Positions 1 through 5,789 of a DNA stretch of 5,789 nt are shown here, in pieces. A program made the translations under genes and the position numbers. Each line of letters opens with the position of its first letter. Positions within the stretch are counted from its first letter, which is position 1. This DNA is from an uncultured Bacteroidota bacterium (GTDB taxonomy: Bacteria > Bacteroidota > Bacteroidia > Flavobacteriales > Schleiferiaceae): positions 1 through 5,789 of the forward strand of contig CAJXMS010000153.1 of NCBI GenBank assembly GCA_913056475.1, read 5' to 3'. Below the pieces are notes generated by a model. It had not been told where the DNA came from, did not search any database, and saw nothing but the letters and a program-made list of their open reading frames with translations.

Positions 1-25
1 GGAGGGCTTTCTTGCGAATAGGTCC

Positions 26-33
26 TACCTTTG
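26..33 (+). promoter_or_regulatory. Candidate Bacteroidota -7 promoter element upstream of pepD
   Basis: The bases TACCTTTG match the Bacteroidota sigma-factor -7 consensus TAnnTTTG exactly. A matching -33 element (TTTG or TTG about 19-21 bp upstream) cannot be judged because it would fall at the window edge; the only nearby TTG (12-14) is too close. If real, transcription would start near position 40 and give pepD a leader of about 125 nt. The 8-bp motif has only six fixed positions, so a chance match is possible. Confidence 0.35.
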
Positions 34-40
34 ACCTTCC

Positions 41-96
41 GGGGCATTTTAAGCCCCCTTGTTTGATGCCTCCTTCGAGGAGCGGCTTTAAGCCCC
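41..96 (+). repeat. Leader inverted repeats with a duplicated TTTAAGCCCC half-site
   Basis: Three small inverted repeats lie next to each other. GGGGC at 41-45 pairs with GCCCC at 53-57 around a 7-nt loop. CTCCT at 70-74 pairs with AGGAG at 78-82 around TCG. GGCTT at 84-88 and AAGCC at 90-94 form a palindrome centred on one T. The first and third share the 10-mer TTTAAGCCCC (48-57 and 87-96), with start points 39 bp apart. They could be RNA hairpins in the pepD leader, a weak terminator for an upstream gene, or paired operator sites. No U tract follows, so a standard intrinsic terminator is unlikely. No known riboswitch was recognised in the leader. Confidence 0.4.
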
Positions 97-166
97 GGGA
101 AAAAGTAAAATCCATTGTCCTTTTTGGCTTCTCCCAGCCGGAAATACTCCTTCAAATCAAAAATGC

Positions 167-1630
167 ATGAGCAAAACCATCGATCAACTAGCGCCAAAAG
201 CCGTGTGGCAAAACTTTTATGAACTCACCCAGGTGCCGCGGCCCAGTAAGAAAGAAGAAAAAGTACAGGCGCATGTGTTGGCTTTTGCCCGGGAACACGG
301 CCTGGAACATCAGCAAGACGAAGCGGGCAATATTATAATTCGCAAGCCCGCCTCGGCGGGGATGGAAAACCGCCGCCCCGTAGTTTTACAGGCCCATTTG
401 GATATGGTGTGCCAAAAAAACGGTGACGTAGATTTTGACTTTGAGCAGGAGGCCATCCGGACCCAGATAGATGGCGACTGGGTAAGCGCTCAGGGCACCA
501 CGCTGGGAGCCGATAACGGTATTGGCGCCGCCGCCATTCTGGGCGTGCTCGCCAGCCAGGATATTCCACATCCTCCTTTGGAGGGGCTGTTTACTGCTGA
601 TGAAGAGGCAGGTATGACCGGTGCTCATCACCTCAAGGGGGGAATGCTGCGCGGGGAAATCCTGATGAACCTGGATACCGAAGATGACGACGAACTCAGC
701 ATCGGCTGCGCGGGGGGGATAGATAGCAACGCCCAATGGGGCTACCCCGAAAGGGAAGTACCCTCCGGCTATGAAGCGCTGAAGCTGGAGATAAAAGGTC
801 TCTACGGGGGCCATAGTGGCATGGATATTATCGAAGGCCGGGGCAATGCCAACAAACTTTTAGTCCGTATGCTTTGGGACCTGCCCACCCAGTACCAGAT
901 GGGACTGGCCTACTTGGAAGGAGGCGGTCTGCGCAACGCCATCCCCCGAGAGGCGGAAGCAGTGGTGCTCATCCCTACGGCGCAGCAAAGCGCGGTAGCG
1001 GAGCATTGGGCCGGGCTGCGGGAGGCCCTCCAGCAAGAATTTGCCACCACCGACCCTGGCTTAAAAATAGATTGGGCGCCCGTGGAGCGTCCCCCTAAAA
1101 TGATGACCGCTGCTGCCGCCGAGCAGTTGGTACTGGCCCTGCAATGCGTGCATGACGGCATTCGTCGTCTGAGTCCCGATGTGGAGAATTTGGTAGAGAC
1201 CAGCAACAACCTGGCGCATGTGTGCGCCCGGGATGGTCAGTTTAGCGCGAAGATGCTTACCCGGAGCGACCGGGATAGCGCCAAATACGACCTGGCCCAT
1301 AGCGTGGCGGCGCCCTTTCGCCTCATCGGGGGAACCGTAAGTCACAGCGGCGCTTACCCCGGCTGGAAACTGGATCCTCAGGCTCCCATGTTGCAAATGA
1401 TGGAGAAGCTCTATCGGGAGCTCTTTTCCGAATCGCCCCGGGTGCTGGCCTGCCACGCGGGCCTGGAATGTGGCCTCTTGGGGCAAAACTATCCGGACAT
1501 CGAGATGATCTCCTTTGGCCCCACCATTAAGGATCCTCACTCCCCTGATGAGCGCGTAAGCATTTCTAGCGTAGAGAAGTTTTGGCATTATCTTCAGGAA
1601 GCGCTCAAGCGGGTGCCGGCCGTTGAATAA
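167..1630 (+). CDS. pepD: Aminoacyl-histidine dipeptidase (Xaa-His dipeptidase, M20 family)
   Basis: This is a cytosolic two-metal aminopeptidase that hydrolyses Xaa-His dipeptides such as carnosine, and other unblocked dipeptides. The 487-residue length fits the family (E. coli PepD is about 485). The metal-site motifs appear in the expected order: H77 in QAHLDM with D79, D116 in GADNGIG, the E146-E147 pair in ADEEAGM (one the general base, the other a ligand), D170 in MNLDTE, and H458 in KDPHSP. GHSGMDI (H216) marks the inserted lid/dimerisation domain, and further family blocks are seen at GTVSHSGAYPGW (389-400) and HAGLECG (430-436). No signal peptide is present. The ATG at 167 gives a normal N-terminus; it has no Shine-Dalgarno but an A-rich stretch upstream, as is common in Bacteroidota. 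An ATG at 163 is in another frame. The HMG-CoA lyase gene follows 32 bp later. All key residues are intact, so the enzyme is probably active; exact dipeptide preference cannot be read from the sequence. Confidence 0.95.
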   Translation: MSKTIDQLAPKAVWQNFYELTQVPRPSKKEEKVQAHVLAFAREHGLEHQQDEAGNIIIRKPASAGMENRRPVVLQAHLDMVCQKNGDVDFDFEQEAIRTQIDGDWVSAQGTTLGADNGIGAAAILGVLASQDIPHPPLEGLFTADEEAGMTGAHHLKGGMLRGEILMNLDTEDDDELSIGCAGGIDSNAQWGYPEREVPSGYEALKLEIKGLYGGHSGMDIIEGRGNANKLLVRMLWDLPTQYQMGLAYLEGGGLRNAIPREAEAVVLIPTAQQSAVAEHWAGLREALQQEFATTDPGLKIDWAPVERPPKMMTAAAAEQLVLALQCVHDGIRRLSPDVENLVETSNNLAHVCARDGQFSAKMLTRSDRDSAKYDLAHSVAAPFRLIGGTVSHSGAYPGWKLDPQAPMLQMMEKLYRELFSESPRVLACHAGLECGLLGQNYPDIEMISFGPTIKDPHSPDERVSISSVEKFWHYLQEALKRVPAVE

Positions 1631-1638
1631 TTTTTTTT
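1606..1638 (+). terminator. Possible weak intrinsic terminator after pepD
   Basis: CAA-G-CGG (1606-1612) can pair with CCGTTG (1620-1625), leaving one bulged G and a 7-nt loop. A T8 tract follows at 1631-1638, just past the TAA stop. The stem is short and lies inside the last codons of pepD, and five bases separate it from the T run. It may stop or only attenuate transcription into the HMG-CoA lyase gene, or the T run may simply be intergenic sequence. Confidence 0.3.
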
Positions 1639-1662
1639 CCCTCATCAAAACCCTTCTCTCCT

Positions 1663-2532
1663 ATGCCTTCAACGGAGCCTTCTTTAAAACTTATCGAGTG
1701 CCCCCGGGACGCCATGCAAGGGCTGCCCGGTTTCGTACCTACCGATCAAAAGATCCAGTATCTCAGTGAGCTATTGAAAGTGGGCTTTGACACCATCGAT
1801 GCCGGAAGCCTGGTGAGCCCCAAGGTCATTCCGCAGATGCGGGATACCCCTGCGGTCTTGGAGGCGCTGCCCTGGCAAGAAAGTAGCAGTAAGCTCCTGG
1901 TGATCATCGCAAATGAACGCGGGGCCCAAAGGGCCGCAGAGCTACCCATGGTGCGCTATTTGGGCTATCCCTTTTCCGTGTCGGAAATCTTTCAAAAAAG
2001 AAATACCAACAAAACCATAGCGGAATCCCGTATCCTGGTGCGCAAGCTGCTGGATATTGCCGGGAATCATCAAAAAGAGTTAGTCGTTTACGTTTCGATG
2101 GGCTTTGGCAACCCTTACCGGGAGCCCTGGAGTGCCGATATCGTCTTGCGTTTCTGCGAGAAATTGGCGGATATGGGGGTGAGGATCATTTCGCTCAGCG
2201 ATACCATCGGCACCAGCAACCCCGATAGTATTAAGCACTTATTCGAGCGCTTGGTGCCGGCTTTCCCGCAGATTGAGTTTGGGGCCCACTTGCACACCAC
2301 CCCGCAAAGCTGGCGCGAGAAAGTAGAAGCCGCTTTTGCTGCCGGTTGCCGCCGCTTTGATGGTGCCATTCAGGGGCTGGGCGGTTGTCCCATGGCAGAT
2401 GACGACCTGGTGGGTAATATGCCTACCGAAAAACTGCTGCGCTTTGCGCAAGAACATAACTTGGCGCTTGGTCTGGACGAAAAAGCCTTTGAAAGCGCTT
2501 ATCAACAGGCCGCCTTGCTGACCAGCGCTTAG
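1663..2532 (+). CDS. Hydroxymethylglutaryl-CoA lyase (HMGL-like TIM barrel)
   Basis: This enzyme is predicted to cleave HMG-CoA into acetoacetate and acetyl-CoA, the last step of leucine catabolism, in the cytosol (called mvaB or hmgL in other bacteria). The 289 residues cover the whole catalytic TIM barrel. Comparison with human HMGCL places R15-D16 at the catalytic Arg41 and metal ligand Asp42 (in CPRDAMQ), H209 and H211 in GAHLHTT at the two His ligands, N252 in GNMPTE at the Asn ligand, and C242 in GLGGCPMA at the active-site Cys266. SVSEIFQKRNTNKT (105-118) and SLSDTIGTSNP (177-187) are further typical blocks. The residue at human Glu72 is Asp (D46), and the usual PRDG and HxHD are PRDA and HxHT; I recall the same changes in other Bacteroidota copies. 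There is no Shine-Dalgarno before the ATG. The gene follows pepD by 32 bp and could be cotranscribed with it. No other leucine-pathway genes are in view. Related DRE-TIM condensing enzymes are less likely because of the GGCPMA motif. Confidence 0.9.
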   Translation: MPSTEPSLKLIECPRDAMQGLPGFVPTDQKIQYLSELLKVGFDTIDAGSLVSPKVIPQMRDTPAVLEALPWQESSSKLLVIIANERGAQRAAELPMVRYLGYPFSVSEIFQKRNTNKTIAESRILVRKLLDIAGNHQKELVVYVSMGFGNPYREPWSADIVLRFCEKLADMGVRIISLSDTIGTSNPDSIKHLFERLVPAFPQIEFGAHLHTTPQSWREKVEAAFAAGCRRFDGAIQGLGGCPMADDDLVGNMPTEKLLRFAQEHNLALGLDEKAFESAYQQAALLTSA

Positions 2533-2655
2533 GGGGGGTAATATGAGACTAAAAGCATCCTTAAGGGGCGTCATAACCACCCCTGACCCGGTAAGGGTAA
2601 CAGCTTGAAAAGCCTATTATCGGGTGAGCCGGGACTTAAGCTCATAAGGGCGGGC
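2533..2655. other. Convergent intergenic region with small hairpins
   Basis: This 123-bp gap lies between the 3' ends of the HMG-CoA lyase and M14 peptidase genes, where a bidirectional terminator would be expected. Three modest inverted repeats are visible: AGGGG (2564-2568) with CCCCT (2580-2584), ACCC (2586-2589) with GGGT (2595-2598), and GCTT (2603-2606) with AAGC (2610-2613). None is followed by a T tract on either strand, so no standard intrinsic terminator can be called. The region begins with a G run (2532-2538, including the last base of the stop codon). A 21-codon reading frame at 2543-2608 is not supported as a gene. Confidence 0.5.
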
Positions 2656-4374
2656 CTAGTAAATCTTGCCCACGGGATAGCGCCGGTGCTCCGCTTCATA
2701 GTAAGGACTATGCCGATATATCCACTTTAAGCTGGGATAGGCCTGTTCCGCTTCTTGGGGATTTTGGGACTGCCACTGTTTAAAGTCTTCTGCCAGGGCG
2801 GGGTTTTCCTTCAGCAATTGCGCGGCCGTCTCTTCAAAGACGTAGGGAGAGAAATGTTCCTTCTGCTGGAATATTGCATCAAAAAAGTTCCAACGCAAAT
2901 AGCTATCAGTGGCCCGGGGCTCCATGGTATGAACGATGAAGCGCTGGGCTTGCTGCCGGGGGGCGATCAGGTAATCCCCCGCCAAAAACAGGCGCTTTTG
3001 CGGCCGTTCTTCGGTAGCAATCGACCGAAGGGGGAAATGCCCCTCGTAGGGTTCCCGGGCCCACGAGCCGGGCTTTAGGTAAATACTGGTAAGGGCTATG
3101 CTGGTATCTTTTTCCAGGCGCTGCATGGCTACTCCGTTGGCTTTTAGCCGCCGCACCACTTCCCGCCAGGCTTGCGGCAAAACATAGTAACGGGGAAGGC
3201 GCGCACTATCGGTAGCCTGGTAGCGGTGGTACCAGGGAATGGGCCAGGTCCGGGGCTGGTCTTTCTGGTATTGCAGGCGCTGGTACGGCCCCAGCTTACT
3301 AGGGATGCGTGCTGCAGCATAGCCTTTAAAAGAAAGGGTATCGGCCTGGTTGCTGTCCACCTGCCAGGCAATGTTTTGGTAGTGCGCACGGGCGGTTTGT
3401 TCCCGGGCTTTTTGCCGGCTTCTCTCCAGCTCATCTCCGTGCCGGGCAGCCCATTGGGTGAGGCTGTGCAGGAAAGCTTCTGTACTGGCCACCCGATCGG
3501 CAAAGGGCTTGAGCATGTGGGTCTCGGTAACAAAGCCCAGGCAATGATGCAAGGCGGTATAGCCGGTCGAGTAACGGGGCGTTTCCAAAAAGGCCGCGTA
3601 GCCTTTTTGGGGGGTACGGCCGAAGACGTTTACGTAGGGGATCATGGGCCAGCCCCGGTTTTCCATGTCCTGATACAGGGCGGGGCGTAGTTTCTGGTAG
3701 AGCAGCTCCCGCTGGGCGGGCATCAATTTATCCGCTTGTGTACTGATGAGGGTCATGGTGTAGCGGTAGTCGGCTCCGTTGCTGGTATGGGTATCGACGA
3801 AAAGATGCGGGTCCAGAGCGTGAAATAGCCGGTAAAAGGACATGGTATTGCGCGCATCGGCCTTGATAAAATCCCGGTTGAGGTCCAGGTTGCGTGCATT
3901 TCCCCGGAAGCCATGGGCCGCGGGTCCCCTTTGATTGGCCCGGGAATAGGGGCCCCGGTTGAGGGCGCCTCCTACATTATACGCGGGTATGATGGCCACC
4001 AGGAAGTCTTGGGGGAGGCCCCGTTCCAACCACTGCCGGGCATAGGGCAGGGAGGCGTTAATGCCACAGGGCTCCCCGGGATGAATGCCGTTATTGATCA
4101 GTAAGACCGTTTTGTCCTGGGCCAGGCTTTCCAGCGGGAGCTCGCCGGAGACGGGAGCACCGCCCATAACAAAAAGCTGCAGCGGCCGTCCCGCATCGGT
4201 GGGGCCCACTTGCCGCAGTTGCGCCTCCGGATGGGCAGCCGCCAGCTGTTGATACTGGGCGATAAGCTCCGGGTAAGGGGGCGTATATCCGGGGGCGTCC
4301 TGGCCCGTGAGTGGCCCGGCGCCCAAGCTTAAGAGCAGTACTATGCCCAGAAAGGAACGCCAGACTTTATTCAC
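2656..4374 (-). CDS. Secreted M14-family zinc carboxypeptidase with a long C-terminal region
   Basis: This is a zinc metallocarboxypeptidase of the M14 (carboxypeptidase A-like) family, expected to act on peptides in the periplasm or outside the cell. Residues 1 to about 25 form a signal peptide (K3 and R6, then the hydrophobic stretch FLGIVLLLSLGAGPL) with no lipobox Cys. The catalytic domain spans about 30-305. Zinc ligands are H98 and E101 in GIHPGE and H196 in VDTHTSNG. LDLNRDF (163-169) supplies N166-R167, matching the Asn144-Arg145 pair of carboxypeptidase A that binds the substrate carboxylate. E284 in FVTETHML is the likely catalytic Glu. Residues from about 310 to 572 form a C-terminal region I cannot assign; it is rich in Trp, Tyr and Pro and ends YPVGKIY. 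The start is GTG, overlapping the lipoprotein stop as GTGA; AAAGGA abuts the GTG, too close for a normal Shine-Dalgarno. Upstream in frame no ATG is seen close by, and this start gives a good signal peptide. Substrate preference is unknown. Confidence 0.9.
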   Translation of the reverse strand: MNKVWRSFLGIVLLLSLGAGPLTGQDAPGYTPPYPELIAQYQQLAAAHPEAQLRQVGPTDAGRPLQLFVMGGAPVSGELPLESLAQDKTVLLINNGIHPGEPCGINASLPYARQWLERGLPQDFLVAIIPAYNVGGALNRGPYSRANQRGPAAHGFRGNARNLDLNRDFIKADARNTMSFYRLFHALDPHLFVDTHTSNGADYRYTMTLISTQADKLMPAQRELLYQKLRPALYQDMENRGWPMIPYVNVFGRTPQKGYAAFLETPRYSTGYTALHHCLGFVTETHMLKPFADRVASTEAFLHSLTQWAARHGDELERSRQKAREQTARAHYQNIAWQVDSNQADTLSFKGYAAARIPSKLGPYQRLQYQKDQPRTWPIPWYHRYQATDSARLPRYYVLPQAWREVVRRLKANGVAMQRLEKDTSIALTSIYLKPGSWAREPYEGHFPLRSIATEERPQKRLFLAGDYLIAPRQQAQRFIVHTMEPRATDSYLRWNFFDAIFQQKEHFSPYVFEETAAQLLKENPALAEDFKQWQSQNPQEAEQAYPSLKWIYRHSPYYEAEHRRYPVGKIY

Positions 4375-5174
4375 TCCTTTGCCGCTTCCGGTTCCTTTTT
4401 CTCGATCATTTTTTCGAGGATATCCTCGAGCAGCCCCGGATAGCGATCCAGCACTTCCCGGAAGTCGGCCGGGCTGCGGCCGTCGGTTTTGAGGGGCTCC
4501 GTTTGGCCGTAGCCATGGCCTACCAGATTGCCCCGGTCGTCGTAAAAAAGGACATCCACTTCCAGGTGAAGGTAGGCGTAGCGGCCAAAATCTTCCACGC
4601 CCTCTAAGACCAGCTTGGTATATCCCAGGCCCGAAGCTTCCGTGCCAAAAGAACGCGGATAGCGGCGCAGGGTGGAACGGGCACGGCTGCTTTCCATAAG
4701 GTACTTGCGAAAATCGGTTTCCCGGTCTACGTCTAAGGCATTGAAGGTTTCTTCCGGGATAAAAATTTGCCGGAAGGGGCCTTTTCCGCCCCGGTTGAGG
4801 GCTTGGGTCTCGGCCCGCCGGGCCATGAGCTCGTAGCGGTCACTTTTCTTAAAATCTTTACCGGTTTTAATACGAAACCCCGTATGCCCCCCGATTTTGC
4901 CGGCGAGGGTCTGGTAATACCTTTCGGTGGCCCCCTTCATCAGCTTATTGATGGTGGCCGACATGGAGTCTACCTTATGGTTGAAGGTAGAAGCGGCCGC
5001 CACCGGGGTGGCGGGTTGTTCCAGGGGGGCCATGTAATGCGTTATCAAAGCCAGGCTTTCGGTTTCTTCCCCCAGGAGCAGGGGCTGGGGAGCCTGGATC
5101 AGCAAGCTGCCGCAGCCAGAGGCGAAAAGCAGCGTAATTAAAGGGAGGGCGAGCCGGAGGTAGATTTTTTTCAT
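4371..5174 (-). CDS. Putative lipoprotein of unknown function
   Basis: I do not recognise this 267-residue protein. It begins with a lipoprotein signal peptide: two lysines, a hydrophobic stretch (LRLALPLITLLFASG), and a lipobox-like ASGC with the lipidated Cys at C21. The following Gly is not the Asp that retains lipoproteins in the inner membrane of proteobacteria. The mature part has a beta-prone stretch SLALITHYM (40-48), a probable helix around 66-93, a charged middle (101-175) rich in Lys and Arg, then alternating hydrophobic strands at 184-213 (YTKLVLEGV, YLHLEVDVLFYDD), GNLVGHGYGQ (215-224), and a charged C-terminal helix (236-260). The order of strands, a D-x-x-G-N-L turn and a final helix resembles small envelope lipoproteins of the CsgG/TolB-N type, but only in outline. 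No catalytic motif is visible. The gene lies 50 bp after the symporter gene and overlaps the M14 peptidase start by 4 bp, so an envelope role linked to that peptidase is possible. The ATG has no Shine-Dalgarno but follows AAAAAACCAGCG. Confidence 0.8.
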   Translation of the reverse strand: MKKIYLRLALPLITLLFASGCGSLLIQAPQPLLLGEETESLALITHYMAPLEQPATPVAAASTFNHKVDSMSATINKLMKGATERYYQTLAGKIGGHTGFRIKTGKDFKKSDRYELMARRAETQALNRGGKGPFRQIFIPEETFNALDVDRETDFRKYLMESSRARSTLRRYPRSFGTEASGLGYTKLVLEGVEDFGRYAYLHLEVDVLFYDDRGNLVGHGYGQTEPLKTDGRSPADFREVLDRYPGLLEDILEKMIEKKEPEAAKE

Positions 5175-5186
5175 CGCTGGTTTTTT
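5171..5186 (-). repeat. 16-bp direct repeat, copy 2 (lipoprotein start codon)
   Basis: Read on the minus strand this is AAAAAACCAGCGATGA, which contains the lipoprotein ATG and the 12 bases before it. The same 16 bases occur exactly 70 bp away at 5241-5256, inside the symporter gene. The flanking bases differ on both sides of the two copies, so the identity ends sharply. Confidence 0.9.
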
Positions 5187-5207
5187 AGGGTTATACGTTT
5201 TTAAAGC

Positions 5208-5223
5208 TTCGGAAAGGTCCGAA
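5208..5223 (-). repeat. Perfect 6-bp hairpin between symporter and lipoprotein genes
   Basis: TTCGGA and TCCGAA form a perfect 6-bp stem around a 4-nt loop (CCTT on the minus strand), starting one base after the symporter stop codon. On the minus strand it is followed by GCTTTAAAAACG and not a U tract, so it is a poor intrinsic terminator. It could reduce read-through, protect the 3' end of the symporter message, or take part in regulation of the lipoprotein start about 35 nt downstream. Confidence 0.5.
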
Positions 5224-5224
5224 A

Positions 5225-5789
5225 TTAGAAATTATTGGCGTCATCGCTGGTTTTTTCCAGGTAGCCTGCCCGGTACATGGCCCACCGCAGCAAGGCTACG
5301 GCGGGAATAAGCGCCAGGAGGCATAGCAAAAGGGCCCGATATTGGCCAAAGAGTCCGTACCCCACGCTAAAGAGGAGGGCGTACACCAGGACCACGCCCG
5401 CTAGCCAGGCCAGGAGCTGATAGCGAAGGGGCTGCTGCGGCAGGGAAGAACCACTTTTGGCCGCAGGCCCCCAAAAACCACCGGGGCGGATGCGCCGGTA
5501 AAAGCGTTCCAGAACCGCCGCATCTGTAGGCCGGGTGAGGAAGGTTACGGTGAGCCAGGCCGCCGTGGTAAAGGTTACGGTGAAGAGGAATTCGCCGTTT
5601 TGGGCAAAGAAGGCTTCGGGCAGGTAGTGGGGCAAGAGGCTGCGCGCCAGGCTGAGGCCCAGGATGGGGGCCAGGGTGGCAGTGAGCTCGGTCCAGGCAT
5701 TGATGCGCCACCAGTACCAGCGCAGGATAAGGACCATGCCCAGGCCGGCGCCACTGGCCAGGAGAAACGTGGCCGCGGCATCTATGGTG
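5225..5789 (-). CDS. Sodium:solute symporter family protein, C-terminal fragment (5' end outside window)
   Basis: The frame is open from the window edge to the TAA at 5225-5227, so 187 codons of a longer gene are visible; the first methionine in the fragment is internal. I assign it to the sodium:solute symporter (SSS, SLC5-like) family from the hydrophobic pattern and family-typical blocks: VLILRWYWWRINAWTE just after a transmembrane segment, WLTVTFLTRPTD, and LERFYRRIRPGGFWGP. Membrane segments are predicted at visible residues of about 1-25, 32-52, 66-85, 124-147 and 150-170, with a basic loop RFYRRIRPGG between the third and fourth. SSS proteins import sugars, amino acids, organic acids or vitamins with sodium across the inner membrane; this fragment does not contain the substrate or sodium sites, so the substrate is unknown. 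The hydrophilic tail ends EKTSDDANNF. The lipoprotein gene begins 50 bp downstream on the same strand and is probably cotranscribed, though a hairpin lies between them. Confidence 0.85.
   Translation of the reverse strand, partial: TIDAAATFLLASGAGLGMVLILRWYWWRINAWTELTATLAPILGLSLARSLLPHYLPEAFFAQNGEFLFTVTFTTAAWLTVTFLTRPTDAAVLERFYRRIRPGGFWGPAAKSGSSLPQQPLRYQLLAWLAGVVLVYALLFSVGYGLFGQYRALLLCLLALIPAVALLRWAMYRAGYLEKTSDDANNF
5241..5256 (-). repeat. 16-bp direct repeat, copy 1 (end of symporter gene)
   Basis: This copy of AAAAAACCAGCGATGA encodes part of the symporter tail (the codons for EKTSDD run through it). It also carries an out-of-frame ATG at 5242-5244 with the same 12 upstream bases as the lipoprotein start. 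It is identical to 5171-5186. Confidence 0.9.

Noticed and set aside
3..170. Plus-strand frame open from the window edge to a TGA that overlaps the pepD ATG as ATGA
   Set aside because: The 55-residue translation is rich in Phe, Pro and Lys and looks like no protein I know. It runs through the inverted repeats and the A/T-rich leader, and an open frame of this length can occur by chance. It could still be the end of an upstream gene, which only the sequence before the window would show.
1061..1648. Minus-strand open frame of 195 codons opposite pepD
   Set aside because: It lies across conserved metal-binding and C-terminal parts of pepD, and its translation resembles no known protein, so it is a shadow of the real gene.
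2543..2608. 21-codon plus-strand frame in the convergent gap, with a G-run upstream of its ATG
   Set aside because: The G7 run is not a real Shine-Dalgarno match and organisms of this type rarely rely on one. The frame is very short, overlaps hairpins and has no recognisable product.
3172..3690. Long plus-strand open frame of 172 codons opposite the M14 peptidase gene
   Set aside because: It is antisense to a gene with clear family motifs. GC-rich coding sequence often leaves the opposite strand open, and the translation has no domain features.
5208..5223. Hairpin as a true intrinsic terminator ending the symporter transcript
   Set aside because: The stem is perfect but only 6 bp, and no U tract follows on the minus strand. 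It is listed as a hairpin only.
1..5789. Mobile element, CRISPR, toxin-antitoxin, phage-defence or biosynthetic cluster
   Set aside because: No transposase, integrase, spacer-repeat array, terminal inverted repeats or defence motifs are visible, and the recognisable genes are ordinary metabolic and envelope genes.

Overview
The window most likely comes from a moderately GC-rich member of the Bacteroidota; a Saprospiraceae/Lewinella-like or related lineage is a guess. Three observations support this. The HMG-CoA lyase has the variant motifs I associate with Bacteroidota copies (CPRDAMQG, DAGSLVSPK, HLHTTP). None of the ATG starts has a clear Shine-Dalgarno sequence, and some are preceded by A-rich stretches. 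A perfect match to the Bacteroidota -7 promoter element (TAnnTTTG) lies upstream of the first gene. The assignment rests on recalled family features, not on a search.

Layout: the window opens with a 166-bp non-coding leader that contains a candidate promoter element and several small inverted repeats. Two plus-strand genes follow: a full-length M20-family aminoacyl-histidine dipeptidase (pepD, 167-1630) and an HMG-CoA lyase (1663-2532), separated by 32 bp that include a T8 tract. A 123-bp convergent intergenic region (2533-2655) separates these from a minus-strand cluster. Read in its own direction, the cluster holds the 3' end of a sodium:solute symporter gene (5789-5225, cut by the window edge), a lipoprotein of unknown function (5174-4371) and a secreted M14-family zinc carboxypeptidase (4374-2656). 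The last two overlap by 4 bp (GTGA), so they are probably translationally coupled.

The shared theme is peptide and amino-acid use. The M14 enzyme would trim peptides in the envelope or outside the cell, a symporter could bring in a solute, PepD would hydrolyse Xaa-His and similar dipeptides in the cytosol, and HMG-CoA lyase would finish leucine breakdown to acetoacetate and acetyl-CoA. This link is inferred from family roles and position; nothing in the sequence proves that the two gene groups work together.

No tRNA, rRNA, CRISPR array, insertion sequence, phage gene or defence system is visible, and I do not see a clear new multi-gene system. The most unusual items are a perfect 16-bp direct repeat that places the same start-codon context at the end of the symporter gene and at the start of the lipoprotein gene, the unrecognised lipoprotein coupled to the M14 peptidase, and the repeated palindromes in the pepD leader.
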